Position numbers and translations under genes: made by a program. From positions 1-46,038 of the forward strand of contig NZ_JAHBDK010000045.1 in assembly GCF_019956415.1 (NCBI RefSeq): a stretch of 46,038 nt of DNA, written 5' to 3'. Position 1 is the first letter of the stretch; every line of letters starts with the position of its first letter. Below the pieces are notes generated by a model. It did not search any database and was not told the origin of the DNA. It was given only the letters and a program-made list of their open reading frames with translations. The DNA is from Pseudomonas sp. GL-B-19 (GTDB taxonomy: Bacteria; Pseudomonadota; Gammaproteobacteria; Pseudomonadales; Pseudomonadaceae). Shown piece after piece: positions 10,339 to 18,465 of this stretch.

Positions 10339-12825
10339 ATGCCTGATCTGCTTGATCGCTACCCGCTGACGGCGGGCACATATCACGAATTGCTCGACGA
10401 CAGTGGTGGCGTACGCCCGCACTGGCGTCGGTTGATAGACCAATTGCAACGCAGTACGCCATCGCAGTTGGTGCAGCGTCAGGCCTTGTTGACCCGGCAG
10501 ATCCAGGAAAACGGCGTGACCTACAACGTCTATGCCGACCCCAAGGGCGCAGACCGGCCGTGGGAACTCGACCTGCTGCCGCATGTGATTGCCGCGGATG
10601 AGTGGGCGCAGTTATCCGCCGGGATCGCTCAACGGGCGCGTCTGTTGAACGCGGTATTGGCGGATCTGTATGGCCCGCAACGATTGATCGCCGAAGGTCT
10701 GCTGCCGGCAGAACTGGTATTCGGTCACAACAACTTCCTCTGGCCCTGTCAGGGCATCAAACCGCCCGACGGGGCGTTTCTGCATCTGTATGCCGTCGAT
10801 CTGGCGCGCACGCCCGATGGTCGTTGGTGGGTCACGGCGGACCGGACTCAAGCACCGTCCGGCGCCGGTTACGCTTTGGAAAACCGCACCATCGTCTCCC
10901 GGGCCTTTCCCGAGCTCTATCGCGATTTAAAAGTGCAGCATCTGGCCGGGTTCTTCCGCACGCTTCAGGAAACACTGGCTCGTCAGGCACCCCGCGATGA
11001 TGAAGCACCGCTAATCGTGTTGCTCACGCCGGGACGCTTCAACGAAAGCTATTTCGAACACCTGTATCTGGCGCGTCAGCTCGGTTACCCGCTGGTGGAA
11101 GGCGGCGACCTCACGGTGCGGGATGCTACGGTCTACCTCAAGACCCTCAGCGGATTGCGCCGGGTTCACGCGATCATGCGCCGGCTCGATGATGATTTCT
11201 GCGACCCGCTGGAATTGCGCACCGATTCCGCATTGGGCGTACCGGGGCTACTCGAAGCCGTGCGACAGGGCTGGGTGCTGGTGGCCAATGCCCTTGGCAG
11301 CGGCGTGCTAGAGTCGCCGGGGTTGCTGGGCTTTCTGCCGAAGATCAATCAGTTCCTGTTCGGCGAAGAACTGCTCCTGCCATCTATCGCTACTTGGTGG
11401 TGCGGTGAGGCGCCGGTGCTGGCGCAAGCACTGGAAAAATTGCCGGAGTTGTTGATCAAACCCGCCTTCCCTTCGCAAAGCTTTGCGCCAGTGTTTGGCC
11501 GTGACTTGAGTGAAAAACAGCGCCTGGCCCTTGCCGCGCGCATGCAGGCACGTCCTTATGCCTATGTTGCGCAAGAAATGGCCCAGTTGTCCCAGGCGCC
11601 GATCTGGCAGGCCGAGGACGGTCAGTTGCAACCGCGTGCCATCGGCATGCGCGTGTACGCAGTGGCCAGCCATGACGGCTACCGGGTTTTACCGGGCGGC
11701 TTGACCCGAGTGGCCGCCGAGGCAGACGCCGAAGTGGTGTCGATGCAGCGCGGCGGTGCGAGCAAGGACACGTGGGTGCTGGGCGATCGACCGCCCAGCG
11801 GCGAGCAATGGAAAACCCAGCGCACGATTGGTGTGCATGACCTGGTTCGGCGAGATCCTTATTTGCCCTCGCGGGTGGTGGAAAACCTGTTCTGGTTCGG
11901 CCGCTATTGCGAGCGCTGTGATGACAGCGCACGACTGTTGCGGATCATGCTGGCGCGCTACGTGGATGGTGACGATCCGCAAGCCTTGCAGGCGGCTGTC
12001 GACCTCGGTGAACGACTGAACCTGTTGCCTGATGAAGGCGAGTTGCCAGAGCGCCTGTTGGCCGCATTGCTCGGCGAAGACTGGCCATTCAGTCTGCGTT
12101 CCAATCTGCAGCGCTTGCAGTGGGCGGCCTCGCAAGTGCGCGGCAAGCTCTCGCGGGAAAACTGGCAGGCGTTGGTGGAGTTGCAGCGCGAGGCCATGGA
12201 GCTGGAAACCGAAGAGCCGGATTTCGGTGAACTGCTGGATTTTCTTAACCGTCTGGTGATGTCGCTGGCGGCGCTTTCTGGCTTCGCCCTGGACGACATG
12301 ACCCGTGACGAAGGCTGGCGTTTCCTGATGATCGGGCGGCGGATCGAACGCCTGCAATTTCTCAGCGGCAGTCTGGCAGCGTTTTTGCGCGGCGCCGGGG
12401 CCTTCGATCAGGCCAGGTTGGAATGGCTGCTGGAGTTGGGCAACAGCAGCATCACCTACCGTTCGCGGTATCTGGCGGTGGCGCAACTGCTGCCGGTGCT
12501 GGACCTGTTGCTGCTCGATGAGCAAAACCCTCACGCCGTGCTGTTCCAGTTGAAGCTGGTGACTCGAACCCTGAAACGCTTGAATGACGACTTTGGTGTG
12601 CCTCGCGAGGCGGGTTTGCCGCTGTTGGTGGAGCGACTGGCGCAATTCGATCTGGGTTGCCTGGAAAACGCTTTGTTCGGCGAAACCAGCGTCCGCGCCG
12701 CGCTCAATGGGCTGGCCGATTTACTGCAAGAAATCGCCGACGCCAGTGGGCAAGTGTCGGATCGCCTGGCCTTGCGCCATTTCGCCCATGTCGATGATGT
12801 CAGCCAGCGCACGGTGTCCGTCTGA
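10339..12825 (+). CDS. Circularly permuted ATP-grasp / alpha-E domain fusion
   Basis: This is an 828-residue protein that joins two domains often encoded separately. Residues 1-about 490 are the circularly permuted ATP-grasp region (DUF404/DUF407; GVTYNVYADPKGADRPWELD, FLPKINQFLFGEE). From about residue 509 the alpha-helical alpha-E domain (DUF403) begins with its typical LPSRVVENLFWFGRYCER. ATP-grasp enzymes couple a carboxylate to an amine through an acyl phosphate, so a peptide- or amide-forming ligase is predicted. The start at 10339 (MPDLLDRYPLTAG) is preferred to a TTG seven codons upstream. It follows the DUF2126 gene by 88 nt and overlaps the next gene by one base (TGATG). The product of the pathway is unknown. 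Confidence 0.88.
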   Translation: MPDLLDRYPLTAGTYHELLDDSGGVRPHWRRLIDQLQRSTPSQLVQRQALLTRQIQENGVTYNVYADPKGADRPWELDLLPHVIAADEWAQLSAGIAQRARLLNAVLADLYGPQRLIAEGLLPAELVFGHNNFLWPCQGIKPPDGAFLHLYAVDLARTPDGRWWVTADRTQAPSGAGYALENRTIVSRAFPELYRDLKVQHLAGFFRTLQETLARQAPRDDEAPLIVLLTPGRFNESYFEHLYLARQLGYPLVEGGDLTVRDATVYLKTLSGLRRVHAIMRRLDDDFCDPLELRTDSALGVPGLLEAVRQGWVLVANALGSGVLESPGLLGFLPKINQFLFGEELLLPSIATWWCGEAPVLAQALEKLPELLIKPAFPSQSFAPVFGRDLSEKQRLALAARMQARPYAYVAQEMAQLSQAPIWQAEDGQLQPRAIGMRVYAVASHDGYRVLPGGLTRVAAEADAEVVSMQRGGASKDTWVLGDRPPSGEQWKTQRTIGVHDLVRRDPYLPSRVVENLFWFGRYCERCDDSARLLRIMLARYVDGDDPQALQAAVDLGERLNLLPDEGELPERLLAALLGEDWPFSLRSNLQRLQWAASQVRGKLSRENWQALVELQREAMELETEEPDFGELLDFLNRLVMSLAALSGFALDDMTRDEGWRFLMIGRRIERLQFLSGSLAAFLRGAGAFDQARLEWLLELGNSSITYRSRYLAVAQLLPVLDLLLLDEQNPHAVLFQLKLVTRTLKRLNDDFGVPREAGLPLLVERLAQFDLGCLENALFGETSVRAALNGLADLLQEIADASGQVSDRLALRHFAHVDDVSQRTVSV

Positions 12826-13715
12826 TGAGTGCTCACTACCAGATTTCCCACGACACCCACTATCACTATGACAGTCCGGTCTCTTTGGCCCAGCAGCTCG
12901 CGCATCTCTGGCCGCGGCCCTGCGCGTGGCAGCGCTGCACCGCTCGACGATTGCAGATCAGTCCCGACCCGACCGCGCGCCGGGATGAGCTGGATGTGTT
13001 TGGCAATCCGCTCACGCGATTGGCCTTTGAGCGCCCGCACGATGAGTTGCTGGTCAATGCCAGCCTCACAGTCGAAGTCCTTGCCCGGCCCACGCTGGAT
13101 TTCAATCAATCGCCGGCCTGGGAAGACACCCGCAACGCGCTGACCTACAGCAGCCTGCCGCTGTCACCCGAAGTTCTTGAAGCCTGTCGGTATCGGTTCG
13201 AATCGCCTTACGTGCATTTGAAGCGCAACTTCGTCGACTTCTCCGAGAGTTGCTTTCCGGCGGGGCGGCCATTGCTGTGGGGTGTTCAGGCTTTGATGGA
13301 GAAGATCTTCAGCGAGTTCACCTTCGACGCCGAAGCGACCCAAGTGGCGACGCCTTTGGTGGAAGTGCTGGAGCGCCGACGCGGAGTCTGTCAGGACTTC
13401 GCTCACCTGATGCTCGCGTGCGTGCGTTCCCGTGGTCTGGCCGCTCGCTATATCAGCGGTTATCTGCTGACTCAGCCACCGCCCGGGCAGCCCCGGTTGA
13501 TCGGCGCGGACGCGTCCCATGCCTGGGTCTCGGTGTTTTGCCCGGCGCTGGGATGGGTCGATTTCGACCCGACCAACAACGTACAACCGGCACTCGAACA
13601 CATCACCCTGGCTTGGGGCCGGGATTTCTCCGATGTCTCGCCATTGCGGGGGGTGATTCTGGGAGGGGGCAATCATGACCCGGAAGTCAGCGTCACCGTG
13701 ATGCCACTGGATTAA
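12825..13715 (+). CDS. Transglutaminase-like cysteine protease-fold protein
   Basis: This is a 296-residue stand-alone bacterial transglutaminase-like protein. The N-terminal beta region starts HYQISHDTHYHYDSPVSLAQQ. The catalytic triad is C189 (GVCQDFAH), H232 (ASHAWVSV) and D248 (VDFDPTNN), with the same His-Asp spacing as in the first gene of the operon. There is no signal peptide, so it should be cytosolic. Such proteins can act as hydrolases or transferases on amide bonds. Here it probably trims or transfers products of the adjacent ATP-grasp/DUF2126 ligases. The ATG overlaps the stop of the upstream gene, so translation is coupled. Confidence 0.92.
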   Translation: MSAHYQISHDTHYHYDSPVSLAQQLAHLWPRPCAWQRCTARRLQISPDPTARRDELDVFGNPLTRLAFERPHDELLVNASLTVEVLARPTLDFNQSPAWEDTRNALTYSSLPLSPEVLEACRYRFESPYVHLKRNFVDFSESCFPAGRPLLWGVQALMEKIFSEFTFDAEATQVATPLVEVLERRRGVCQDFAHLMLACVRSRGLAARYISGYLLTQPPPGQPRLIGADASHAWVSVFCPALGWVDFDPTNNVQPALEHITLAWGRDFSDVSPLRGVILGGGNHDPEVSVTVMPLD

Positions 13716-13725
13716 CAAAGATCCA

Positions 13726-13816
13726 CTGTAGGAGTGAGCCTGCTCGCGATAGCGATCTGACAGTCACATGGAGGTTGGATGCAAAGCCGCTATCGCGAGC
13801 AGGCTCACTCCCACAG
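13726..13816. repeat. REP pair
   Basis: CTGTAGGAGTGAGCCTGCTC at 13726 onward and its complement ending CTCACTCCCACAG at 13816 form a palindrome after the transglutaminase operon. Beyond it, GGGTCAGCA/TGCTGACCC (13865-13889) makes another hairpin, without a T-run, facing the end of the gene at 13938. Confidence 0.85.
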
Positions 13817-13937
13817 GGACTGTGTGCGTTCTTTTAGATAGGGATATTTCAGGGAGGACTGTGAGGGTCAGCAAAGTGACTGCTGACCCTGGACACAGAT
13901 CCGGTGGGCCTGATCAGATCATCCGGCCCTGAGGGTC

Positions 13938-14126
13938 TCAGGCGTCGGGCGCCTGATCTTTCGGTGCTTCAGTTTCGTCTGTAGCCACGTCGCCTTCAGC
14001 ATCCGGGTTCAGTGCTGCTGCTTCTTCTTCAGCTGTAGCTTTCTTGCGCTGAAGCTTTTCCTCTTTCTTCTGCTCCTTGGCCAAGTCTCTCTGACGTTTG
14101 GCGAAGGAATAATTAGGTTTAGCCAT
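13938..14126 (-). CDS. Small lysine-rich conserved hypothetical protein
   Basis: This is a 62-residue charged cytosolic protein: MAKPNYSFAKRQRDLAKEQK, a highly basic helix that could form a coiled coil, then an acidic Ala/Glu/Asp tail (DAEGDVATDETEAP). Proteins with this start are widespread in pseudomonads; no function is known to me. The ATG at 14126 follows AGGA at a suitable distance. A 93-residue version starting at 14219 overlaps the LOG gene and is unlikely. It lies 68 nt downstream of the LOG-family gene on the same strand and may be co-transcribed. It could be a nucleic-acid or ribosome-associated protein, but that is a guess from composition. Confidence 0.75.
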   Translation of the reverse strand: MAKPNYSFAKRQRDLAKEQKKEEKLQRKKATAEEEAAALNPDAEGDVATDETEAPKDQAPDA

Positions 14127-14194
14127 GGGCGATCCTCTGGGGTCGAAGGTGAGGTTGAGCGGCGCATATTCTGCCCTGTATCGGTGCCGAGCCG

Positions 14195-14782
14195 TTAGCT
14201 GGGTTTTTGATCGGTCCATTTTGGCAGGACCGACGGTTTCCAGGTGTCCAGTGCATCGAGCAGGGTTTGCGGTGATTCGCTCACTTGCAGCATGTCACGG
14301 TGCGGTGCGCGAACGAAGCCTTCGCCGACGATATGATCAAGAAAACCGGTCAATTTGCTGTAGAAACCGTTCACTTCCAGCAGACCGAGCGGCTTGCCGT
14401 GGTAGCCGAGCTGGCCCCAGGTCCAGACTTCGAACAATTCTTCCAGGGTACCCAGGCCGCCGGGCAGAGCGATGAACGCGTCACTGAGTTCGGCCATCCG
14501 CGCCTTGCGCGCATGCATGCCATCGACCACTTCCAGACGCGTCAGGCCGCTGTGGCCGATTTCCTTGTCTTTGAGGCTTTGCGGGATGATTCCGATCACT
14601 TCGCCGCCGGCTGCCAGAGCAGCATCGGCAACAATCCCCATCAAGCCCACGGCACCGCCGCCATAGACCAGGGTCAACTTGCGTTCGGCCAAGGCGCGCC
14701 CCAAGGCCACAGCCGCTTCACGATAAGCTGGGTGGGTGCCGGTGCTGGCGCCGCAAAATACACAAACAGACGTTAAAGACAT
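14195..14782 (-). CDS. LOG-family nucleotide 5'-monophosphate phosphoribohydrolase
   Basis: LOG-family enzymes (TIGR00730) cleave the N-glycosidic bond of nucleoside 5'-monophosphates; those tested release cytokinin bases or hydrolyse AMP. The 195-residue protein has the N-terminal VCVFCGAS strand-turn, the VYGGGAVGLMG segment and the diagnostic PGGLGTLEELFE motif, which contains the catalytic glutamate. It is cytosolic and expected to be dimeric. From memory, the same gene lies near azu in P. aeruginosa. The bacterial physiological role, in nucleotide salvage or cytokinin-like signalling, is not settled. Confidence 0.9.
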   Translation of the reverse strand: MSLTSVCVFCGASTGTHPAYREAAVALGRALAERKLTLVYGGGAVGLMGIVADAALAAGGEVIGIIPQSLKDKEIGHSGLTRLEVVDGMHARKARMAELSDAFIALPGGLGTLEELFEVWTWGQLGYHGKPLGLLEVNGFYSKLTGFLDHIVGEGFVRAPHRDMLQVSESPQTLLDALDTWKPSVLPKWTDQKPS

Positions 14783-14842
14783 GCCTTACTCCAGGGTCAG
14801 GATGGCCAACAGAATAAAGGCAGGTCAGCTACGCTCCAAGGG

Positions 14843-14932
14843 TTAAACCTCGCGCTGGGGTGTTTCACAGGTGCCGCTGGCGCCACAGGCGTAGGCGGCA
14901 AGCAAACTGCACAACAGGCTATTCATGGACAT
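14843..14932 (-). CDS. Candidate 29-residue cysteine-containing peptide
   Basis: A short frame in the 345-nt space between the LOG gene and azurin begins ATG at 14932, 8 nt after a GGAG. It encodes MSMNSLLCSLLAAYACGASG followed by TCETPQREV. The hydrophobic N-terminal half (LLCSLLAAYACG) could be a short membrane or secretion segment, and there are three cysteines. A second ATG at 14926 is in frame. It is well positioned for translation but has no recognised family, so it is offered as a candidate only. Confidence 0.45.
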   Translation of the reverse strand: MSMNSLLCSLLAAYACGASGTCETPQREV

Positions 14933-15040
14933 GAGAGGCGCTCCATATGAAGGATGACGGCCTGATGATAGGGCCGTGCCAGACGCCTGGCTGGTAGATT
15001 GTTTCGATAGGGGTCATAGCCCAAAAGTTGTATACAATTT

Positions 15041-15054
15041 TTGATTCAGGTCAT
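15041..15054 (+). promoter_or_regulatory. Anr/FNR-like box upstream of azurin
   Basis: TTGATTCAGGTCAT resembles the TTGAT-N4-ATCAA consensus, with a degenerate right half. Azurin in P. aeruginosa is known to be controlled by ANR, which supports the call. The perfect palindrome TTGTATACAA lies immediately upstream at 15028-15037. The -10 downstream is not convincing. Confidence 0.4.
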
Positions 15055-15126
15055 AGGAACTTGCGAAGATTTCAGGCAGTCTTCTGTCCATTCGCACTTT
15101 TGTTAACCCTGCCTTGGAGATTCACC

Positions 15127-15573
15127 ATGTTTGCCAAACTTGTTGCGGTATCCCTGCTGACACTGGCCAGCAGTCAATTGATGGCTGCCGAGTGCAAGAC
15201 AACTATCGATTCCACTGATCAGATGTCCTTTAACAGCAAGGCCATTGAAATCGACAAGAGCTGCAAGACCTTCACCGTTGAGCTGACCCACTCCGGCAGC
15301 TTGCCGAAAAATGTCATGGGCCATAACTGGGTACTGAGTAAAGAGGCTGACATGCAGCCGATCGCTACCGCTGGCATGGCCGCAGGCATCGACAAAAATT
15401 ACCTGCCGGAAGGTGATGCGCGTGTCATCGCTCACACCAAAGTCATCGGTGCTGGCGAAAAAGATTCGGTGACCTTTGACGTGTCGAAGCTGGCGGCGGG
15501 TGAAGCTTACGGGTTCTTCTGCTCGTTCCCGGGCCACATCGCGATGATGAAAGGCACGGTTACGCTGAAGTAA
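15127..15573 (+). CDS. azu: Azurin, periplasmic type I copper protein
   Basis: Azurin is a small blue-copper electron carrier of the periplasm, linked to denitrification and oxidative-stress electron transfer. The 148-residue precursor has a 20-residue signal peptide ending LMA, giving a 128-residue mature form that starts AECKTTIDSTDQM, exactly the classical length. The copper ligands are visible in mature numbering as G45/H46 (VMGHNW), C112, H117 and M121 (FFCSFPGHIAMM), and the C3-C26 disulfide cysteines are present. The start at 15127 follows TTGGAG; a longer frame from 15028 lacks a signal-peptide-like start. A bidirectional terminator follows. Confidence 0.98.
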   Translation: MFAKLVAVSLLTLASSQLMAAECKTTIDSTDQMSFNSKAIEIDKSCKTFTVELTHSGSLPKNVMGHNWVLSKEADMQPIATAGMAAGIDKNYLPEGDARVIAHTKVIGAGEKDSVTFDVSKLAAGEAYGFFCSFPGHIAMMKGTVTLK

Positions 15574-15588
15574 TCGAATCGAGCTCAT

Positions 15589-15619
15589 AAAAAAAGCGTC
15601 CGCTTGGGACGCTTTTTTT
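15589..15619. terminator. Bidirectional rho-independent terminator after azu
   Basis: A run of seven A, then GCGTCC (15596-15601), a 5-nt loop, GGACGC (15607-15612) and seven T. The A and T tracts allow it to work for azurin on the plus strand and, in principle, for minus-strand transcripts. Confidence 0.9.
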
Positions 15620-15647
15620 GTGCCCGGCATTTGACCGGGTCATCGTT

Positions 15648-15716
15648 CATCGCGGGCAAGCCTTGCTCCTACATGAGCAACATTGAACCGTAGGAGCATG
15701 GCTTGCCAGCGATGGC
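15648..15716. repeat. REP pair of a second sequence class
   Basis: CATCGCGGGCAAGCCTTGCT and, about 30 nt on, GGAGCATGGCTTGCCAGCGA form an imperfect palindrome between the convergent azu and nadE genes. Confidence 0.7.
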
Positions 15717-15738
15717 GCCCGTAAGAACGCCACTTGAA

Positions 15739-16566
15739 TCAAGGCGCAAACGGCATCACCCGCTTGTGTTGAGTCTTTTTATACGTGTCACAAATGATCT
15801 TGAACGCTTCCTCACGCACCGCTTCGCCGTGTAGAAACGCATCAATCTCGGCATAGGTCACGCCGTGCGACGCTTCGTCCGGTTTACCCGGCGACAGGTC
15901 TTCCAGATCGGCGGTGGGGATTTTTTCTACCAGCGATTCCGGCGCACCGAAACTGCGAGCGATATCCCGAACCTGGTTTTTTACCAGTCCGCTCAACGGT
16001 GCCAGGTCGCAGGCGCCGTCACCGAACTTGGTGAAGAACCCCATCACCGCTTCCGCCGCGTGGTCAGTGCCAATCACCAGACCGTGGGCGGCGCCCGCGA
16101 TGGTGTACTGAGCGACCATGCGCATCCGTGCTTTGGTGTTACCGAGCACGAAATCCACCGAGACCGCGTGCTTGCCTTCGAAGGCGGCGACTTCATTGGC
16201 CAGGGATTTGACTGCCGGGCCGATGTTCACGGTGTGGCGCTCGTCCGGGGCGATGAAATCCACCGAGGCCTGAGCGTCGTGCTCATCGAACTGAGTCTCG
16301 TATGGCAGGCGCACCGCGATGAATTTGTAACTCTTGTCACCGGTGCGTTGGCGTAATTCGCGCATGGCGCGTTGGGCCAGCAGGCCGGCGGTCAGCGAGT
16401 CGACGCCACCGCTGATGCCCAGCACCAGGGTCTTGAGCCCGGAATTGACCAGGCAATCCTGAATGAAGCTGACTCGCCGAGCGACTTCTGCCTCAAGGGC
16501 GGCTTCGTCGGCAAACGGCGGTTGAACCTTGAGCTGCTCAGCAATCTCACGCTGTACGGCTTGCAT
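15739..16566 (-). CDS. nadE: NH3-dependent NAD+ synthetase
   Basis: NadE catalyses the last step of NAD synthesis, amidating deamido-NAD with ammonia and ATP in the cytosol. The PP-loop LGISGGVDSLTAGLL is plain, with GNTKARMRM, IGTDHAAEAVMGFFTKFGDG and the C-terminal KTQHKRVMPFAP. The 275-residue length is typical of the short, ammonia-dependent form; no glutaminase domain is fused. The start at 16566 follows AAGGAG; a frame running back to 16674 overlaps pncB and is rejected. Only 4 nt separate it from pncB, with its Shine-Dalgarno inside the pncB end, so the two salvage enzymes are co-expressed. Confidence 0.97.
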   Translation of the reverse strand: MQAVQREIAEQLKVQPPFADEAALEAEVARRVSFIQDCLVNSGLKTLVLGISGGVDSLTAGLLAQRAMRELRQRTGDKSYKFIAVRLPYETQFDEHDAQASVDFIAPDERHTVNIGPAVKSLANEVAAFEGKHAVSVDFVLGNTKARMRMVAQYTIAGAAHGLVIGTDHAAEAVMGFFTKFGDGACDLAPLSGLVKNQVRDIARSFGAPESLVEKIPTADLEDLSPGKPDEASHGVTYAEIDAFLHGEAVREEAFKIICDTYKKTQHKRVMPFAP

Positions 16567-16570
16567 GAAT

Positions 16571-17797
16571 TCACTCCTTGCTTGATGTGCTTGAAAGGGC
16601 GGCAGGTACTTTGAAAACGTGTCGCAAATAGGCGACGAAATTCGGGTCTTTGCAGTGAGTCTTGCCAGGCTCATCGGAAATTTTCGCGACGGGCTGGCCG
16701 TTGCAGGCTGCCATTTTAAGCACGATGCTCATGGGTTCAACACCTGGAATATCACACGTCAGGTTAGTGCCGATGCCAAAGCTGACATTGATCCGACCCC
16801 GAAGCGCGCGGAATATCTCCAGTGACTTGGGCAGTGTCAGGCTATCGGAGAATGTCAGCGTCTTACTCAACGGGTCGATGCCGAGCTTGTGATAGTGGGC
16901 GATGGCTTTTTCCGCCCATACCACCGGATCACCCGAGTCGTGGCGCAGGCCGTCGAAAAGTTTGGCGAAAAACAGATCGAAATCACCGAGGAAGGCATCC
17001 ATGGTGATGCAGTCAGTCAGGGCGATCCCCAGCAGGCCGCGGTACTCGCGCACCCAGCAGTCGAGCGCGGCAATTTGACTGTCGATCAGCCGTGGCCCCA
17101 GTTGCTGGTGGGCCATGATCCATTCGTGGGCCATGGTGCCCAACGGTTTCATGTCCAGTTCTCGGGACAGGTGTACGTTGCTGGTGCCGACGAAGCGCCC
17201 GGGGAAGTCGTGCTTGAGCACGTTCACTACTTCTTCCTGCACGCGGTACGAAAAGCGACGGCGCGTGCCGAAATCGGCGACCTGCAACTCGGACAATTCG
17301 TCGCTGCTGGCGTTGGCGGTCAGCCAGTCGAACTTGCGGTAAAGCTGTTCTCGCGCCTGCTCCAGGACTATTTCCCGGTAGCGATAGCGGTTGCGCACTT
17401 CACTGACAATCGCCAGCAGCGGCACTTCGAACAGAATCACATGCAGCCACGGCCCGCGCAGGCGGATGAACAGCTCGCCGTTTTCAATGCCGGTGTGGAT
17501 GTAACGCAGGTTGAAACGGAACAGCCCGAGAAAGCGCAGGAAATCCGGTTTCAGAAAACTGATGCGTTCCAGAAAACCCAGTTGATCGGCGCTCAGGCTC
17601 AACTCTGCCAGGCGCTCGATCTGGAAACGGATCTCGGCCAGGTACGGGCGTAAATCTTCACTGTTGCGGCAACGAAACTCCCATTCGACTTCGACGTTCG
17701 GGTAATTGTGCAGCACCGCCTGCATCATCGTCAGTTTGTAGAAGTCGGTGTCGAGCAGGTTCTGCACGATGCGATCGCCAAACACGCTCTCGCTCAT
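16571..17797 (-). CDS. pncB: Nicotinate phosphoribosyltransferase
   Basis: PncB converts nicotinate and PRPP to nicotinate mononucleotide in the Preiss-Handler salvage route. The 408-residue protein starts MSESVFGDRIVQNLLDTDFY, with the family hallmark LLDTDFYKLTMMQAVL; later come FGTRRRFSYRVQEEVV, GTSNVHLSRELD and a phosphate-binding region around GIGTNLTCD. The ATG at 17797 has GGAG about 10 nt upstream; a 38-residue extension lacks family similarity. It is the first gene of the pncB-nadE pair, which together take nicotinate towards NAD. Confidence 0.96.
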   Translation of the reverse strand: MSESVFGDRIVQNLLDTDFYKLTMMQAVLHNYPNVEVEWEFRCRNSEDLRPYLAEIRFQIERLAELSLSADQLGFLERISFLKPDFLRFLGLFRFNLRYIHTGIENGELFIRLRGPWLHVILFEVPLLAIVSEVRNRYRYREIVLEQAREQLYRKFDWLTANASSDELSELQVADFGTRRRFSYRVQEEVVNVLKHDFPGRFVGTSNVHLSRELDMKPLGTMAHEWIMAHQQLGPRLIDSQIAALDCWVREYRGLLGIALTDCITMDAFLGDFDLFFAKLFDGLRHDSGDPVVWAEKAIAHYHKLGIDPLSKTLTFSDSLTLPKSLEIFRALRGRINVSFGIGTNLTCDIPGVEPMSIVLKMAACNGQPVAKISDEPGKTHCKDPNFVAYLRHVFKVPAALSSTSSKE

Positions 17798-17961
17798 AAA
17801 GGGGTTCTCCGGGCTGGCCGCGGCCCTTGGCGGCGACGTTGCAGCTGTTTCAATGATTGGGGCTAGTGGCGCATAACAGGGGTGGGGATTACCAGTTCTT
17901 TTTGTGTTCATGACGGATTAATCACTTGTGACCAACCTCTAAAACAAGCACCAGTGGTTTG

Positions 17962-18123
17962 TCAGTTATCGGGTGCTGCCTTAATCGCTGCCTGGATGAC
18001 GAGCGCCAGGCTATCCCAACTGCTTATATAGGCATCAAGGTAGGGGTGACGAGGAACAAGGCCTGTTTCAATTGCCTTGATCATTGCTGCCTTGATCATT
18101 TCATGGGTCACTGATCCGGCCAT
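17962..18123 (-). CDS. 53-residue hypothetical protein, second gene of a small pair
   Basis: This small helical, cytosolic protein begins MAGSVTHEMIKAAMIKAIET and continues with GLVPRHPYLDAYISSWDSLA. I recognise no family. The start is supported by a clear AAAGGACTG upstream that lies in the tail of the preceding gene. It begins 3 nt after the stop of the 85-residue gene at 18127-18384, so the two are translated as a unit. The base composition is more AT-rich than in pncB next door, in line with the accessory character of this patch. Confidence 0.65.
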   Translation of the reverse strand: MAGSVTHEMIKAAMIKAIETGLVPRHPYLDAYISSWDSLALVIQAAIKAAPDN

Positions 18124-18126
18124 GAT

Positions 18127-18384
18127 TTACAGTCCTTTAAATGTTATTTGGTCCAGCGCGTCGACACCGTCCTGTAACAATAAATAGGCTGGAAGTATCA
18201 GCCGGAAAAAGTCAGCGTCATTAGTATGCTTAAGGGTTACGGACGTCAGTGTCTCTAAAAGGCTGGTGGCAGCGCGTATTCTGAAACAAGCATCTTCAAA
18301 TAACAGATGAGGTGCAGCATGCGTGTCTATATAGAAAGTTGGATTGTTTGATGCGTTGGCTTTAAGCGGTTGATAGCGATTCAC
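18127..18384 (-). CDS. 85-residue hypothetical protein, DUF3077-like
   Basis: The GTG at 18384 with AAGGAG 7 nt upstream gives a protein starting MNRYQPLKANASNNPTFYID, then a segment LLFEDACFRIRAATSLLET and a C-terminal LPAYLLLQDGVDALDQ. The layout resembles the short pseudomonad DUF3077-type proteins (an F/D strand, then two helices with alternating L/A), but this is a weak resemblance by eye. A 30-residue extension upstream from an ATG at 18474 has poorer composition. It is the first of two coupled tiny genes beside the symporter gene. No function can be assigned. Confidence 0.65.
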   Translation of the reverse strand: MNRYQPLKANASNNPTFYIDTHAAPHLLFEDACFRIRAATSLLETLTSVTLKHTNDADFFRLILPAYLLLQDGVDALDQITFKGL

Positions 18385-18465
18385 AGACGAACTCCTTGAG
18401 CGCGCTTGGGTTTGGAAGGCGCGAGTACTTTTTACTGATGATGGTGCGAAGGCATTGCTTAAGGG

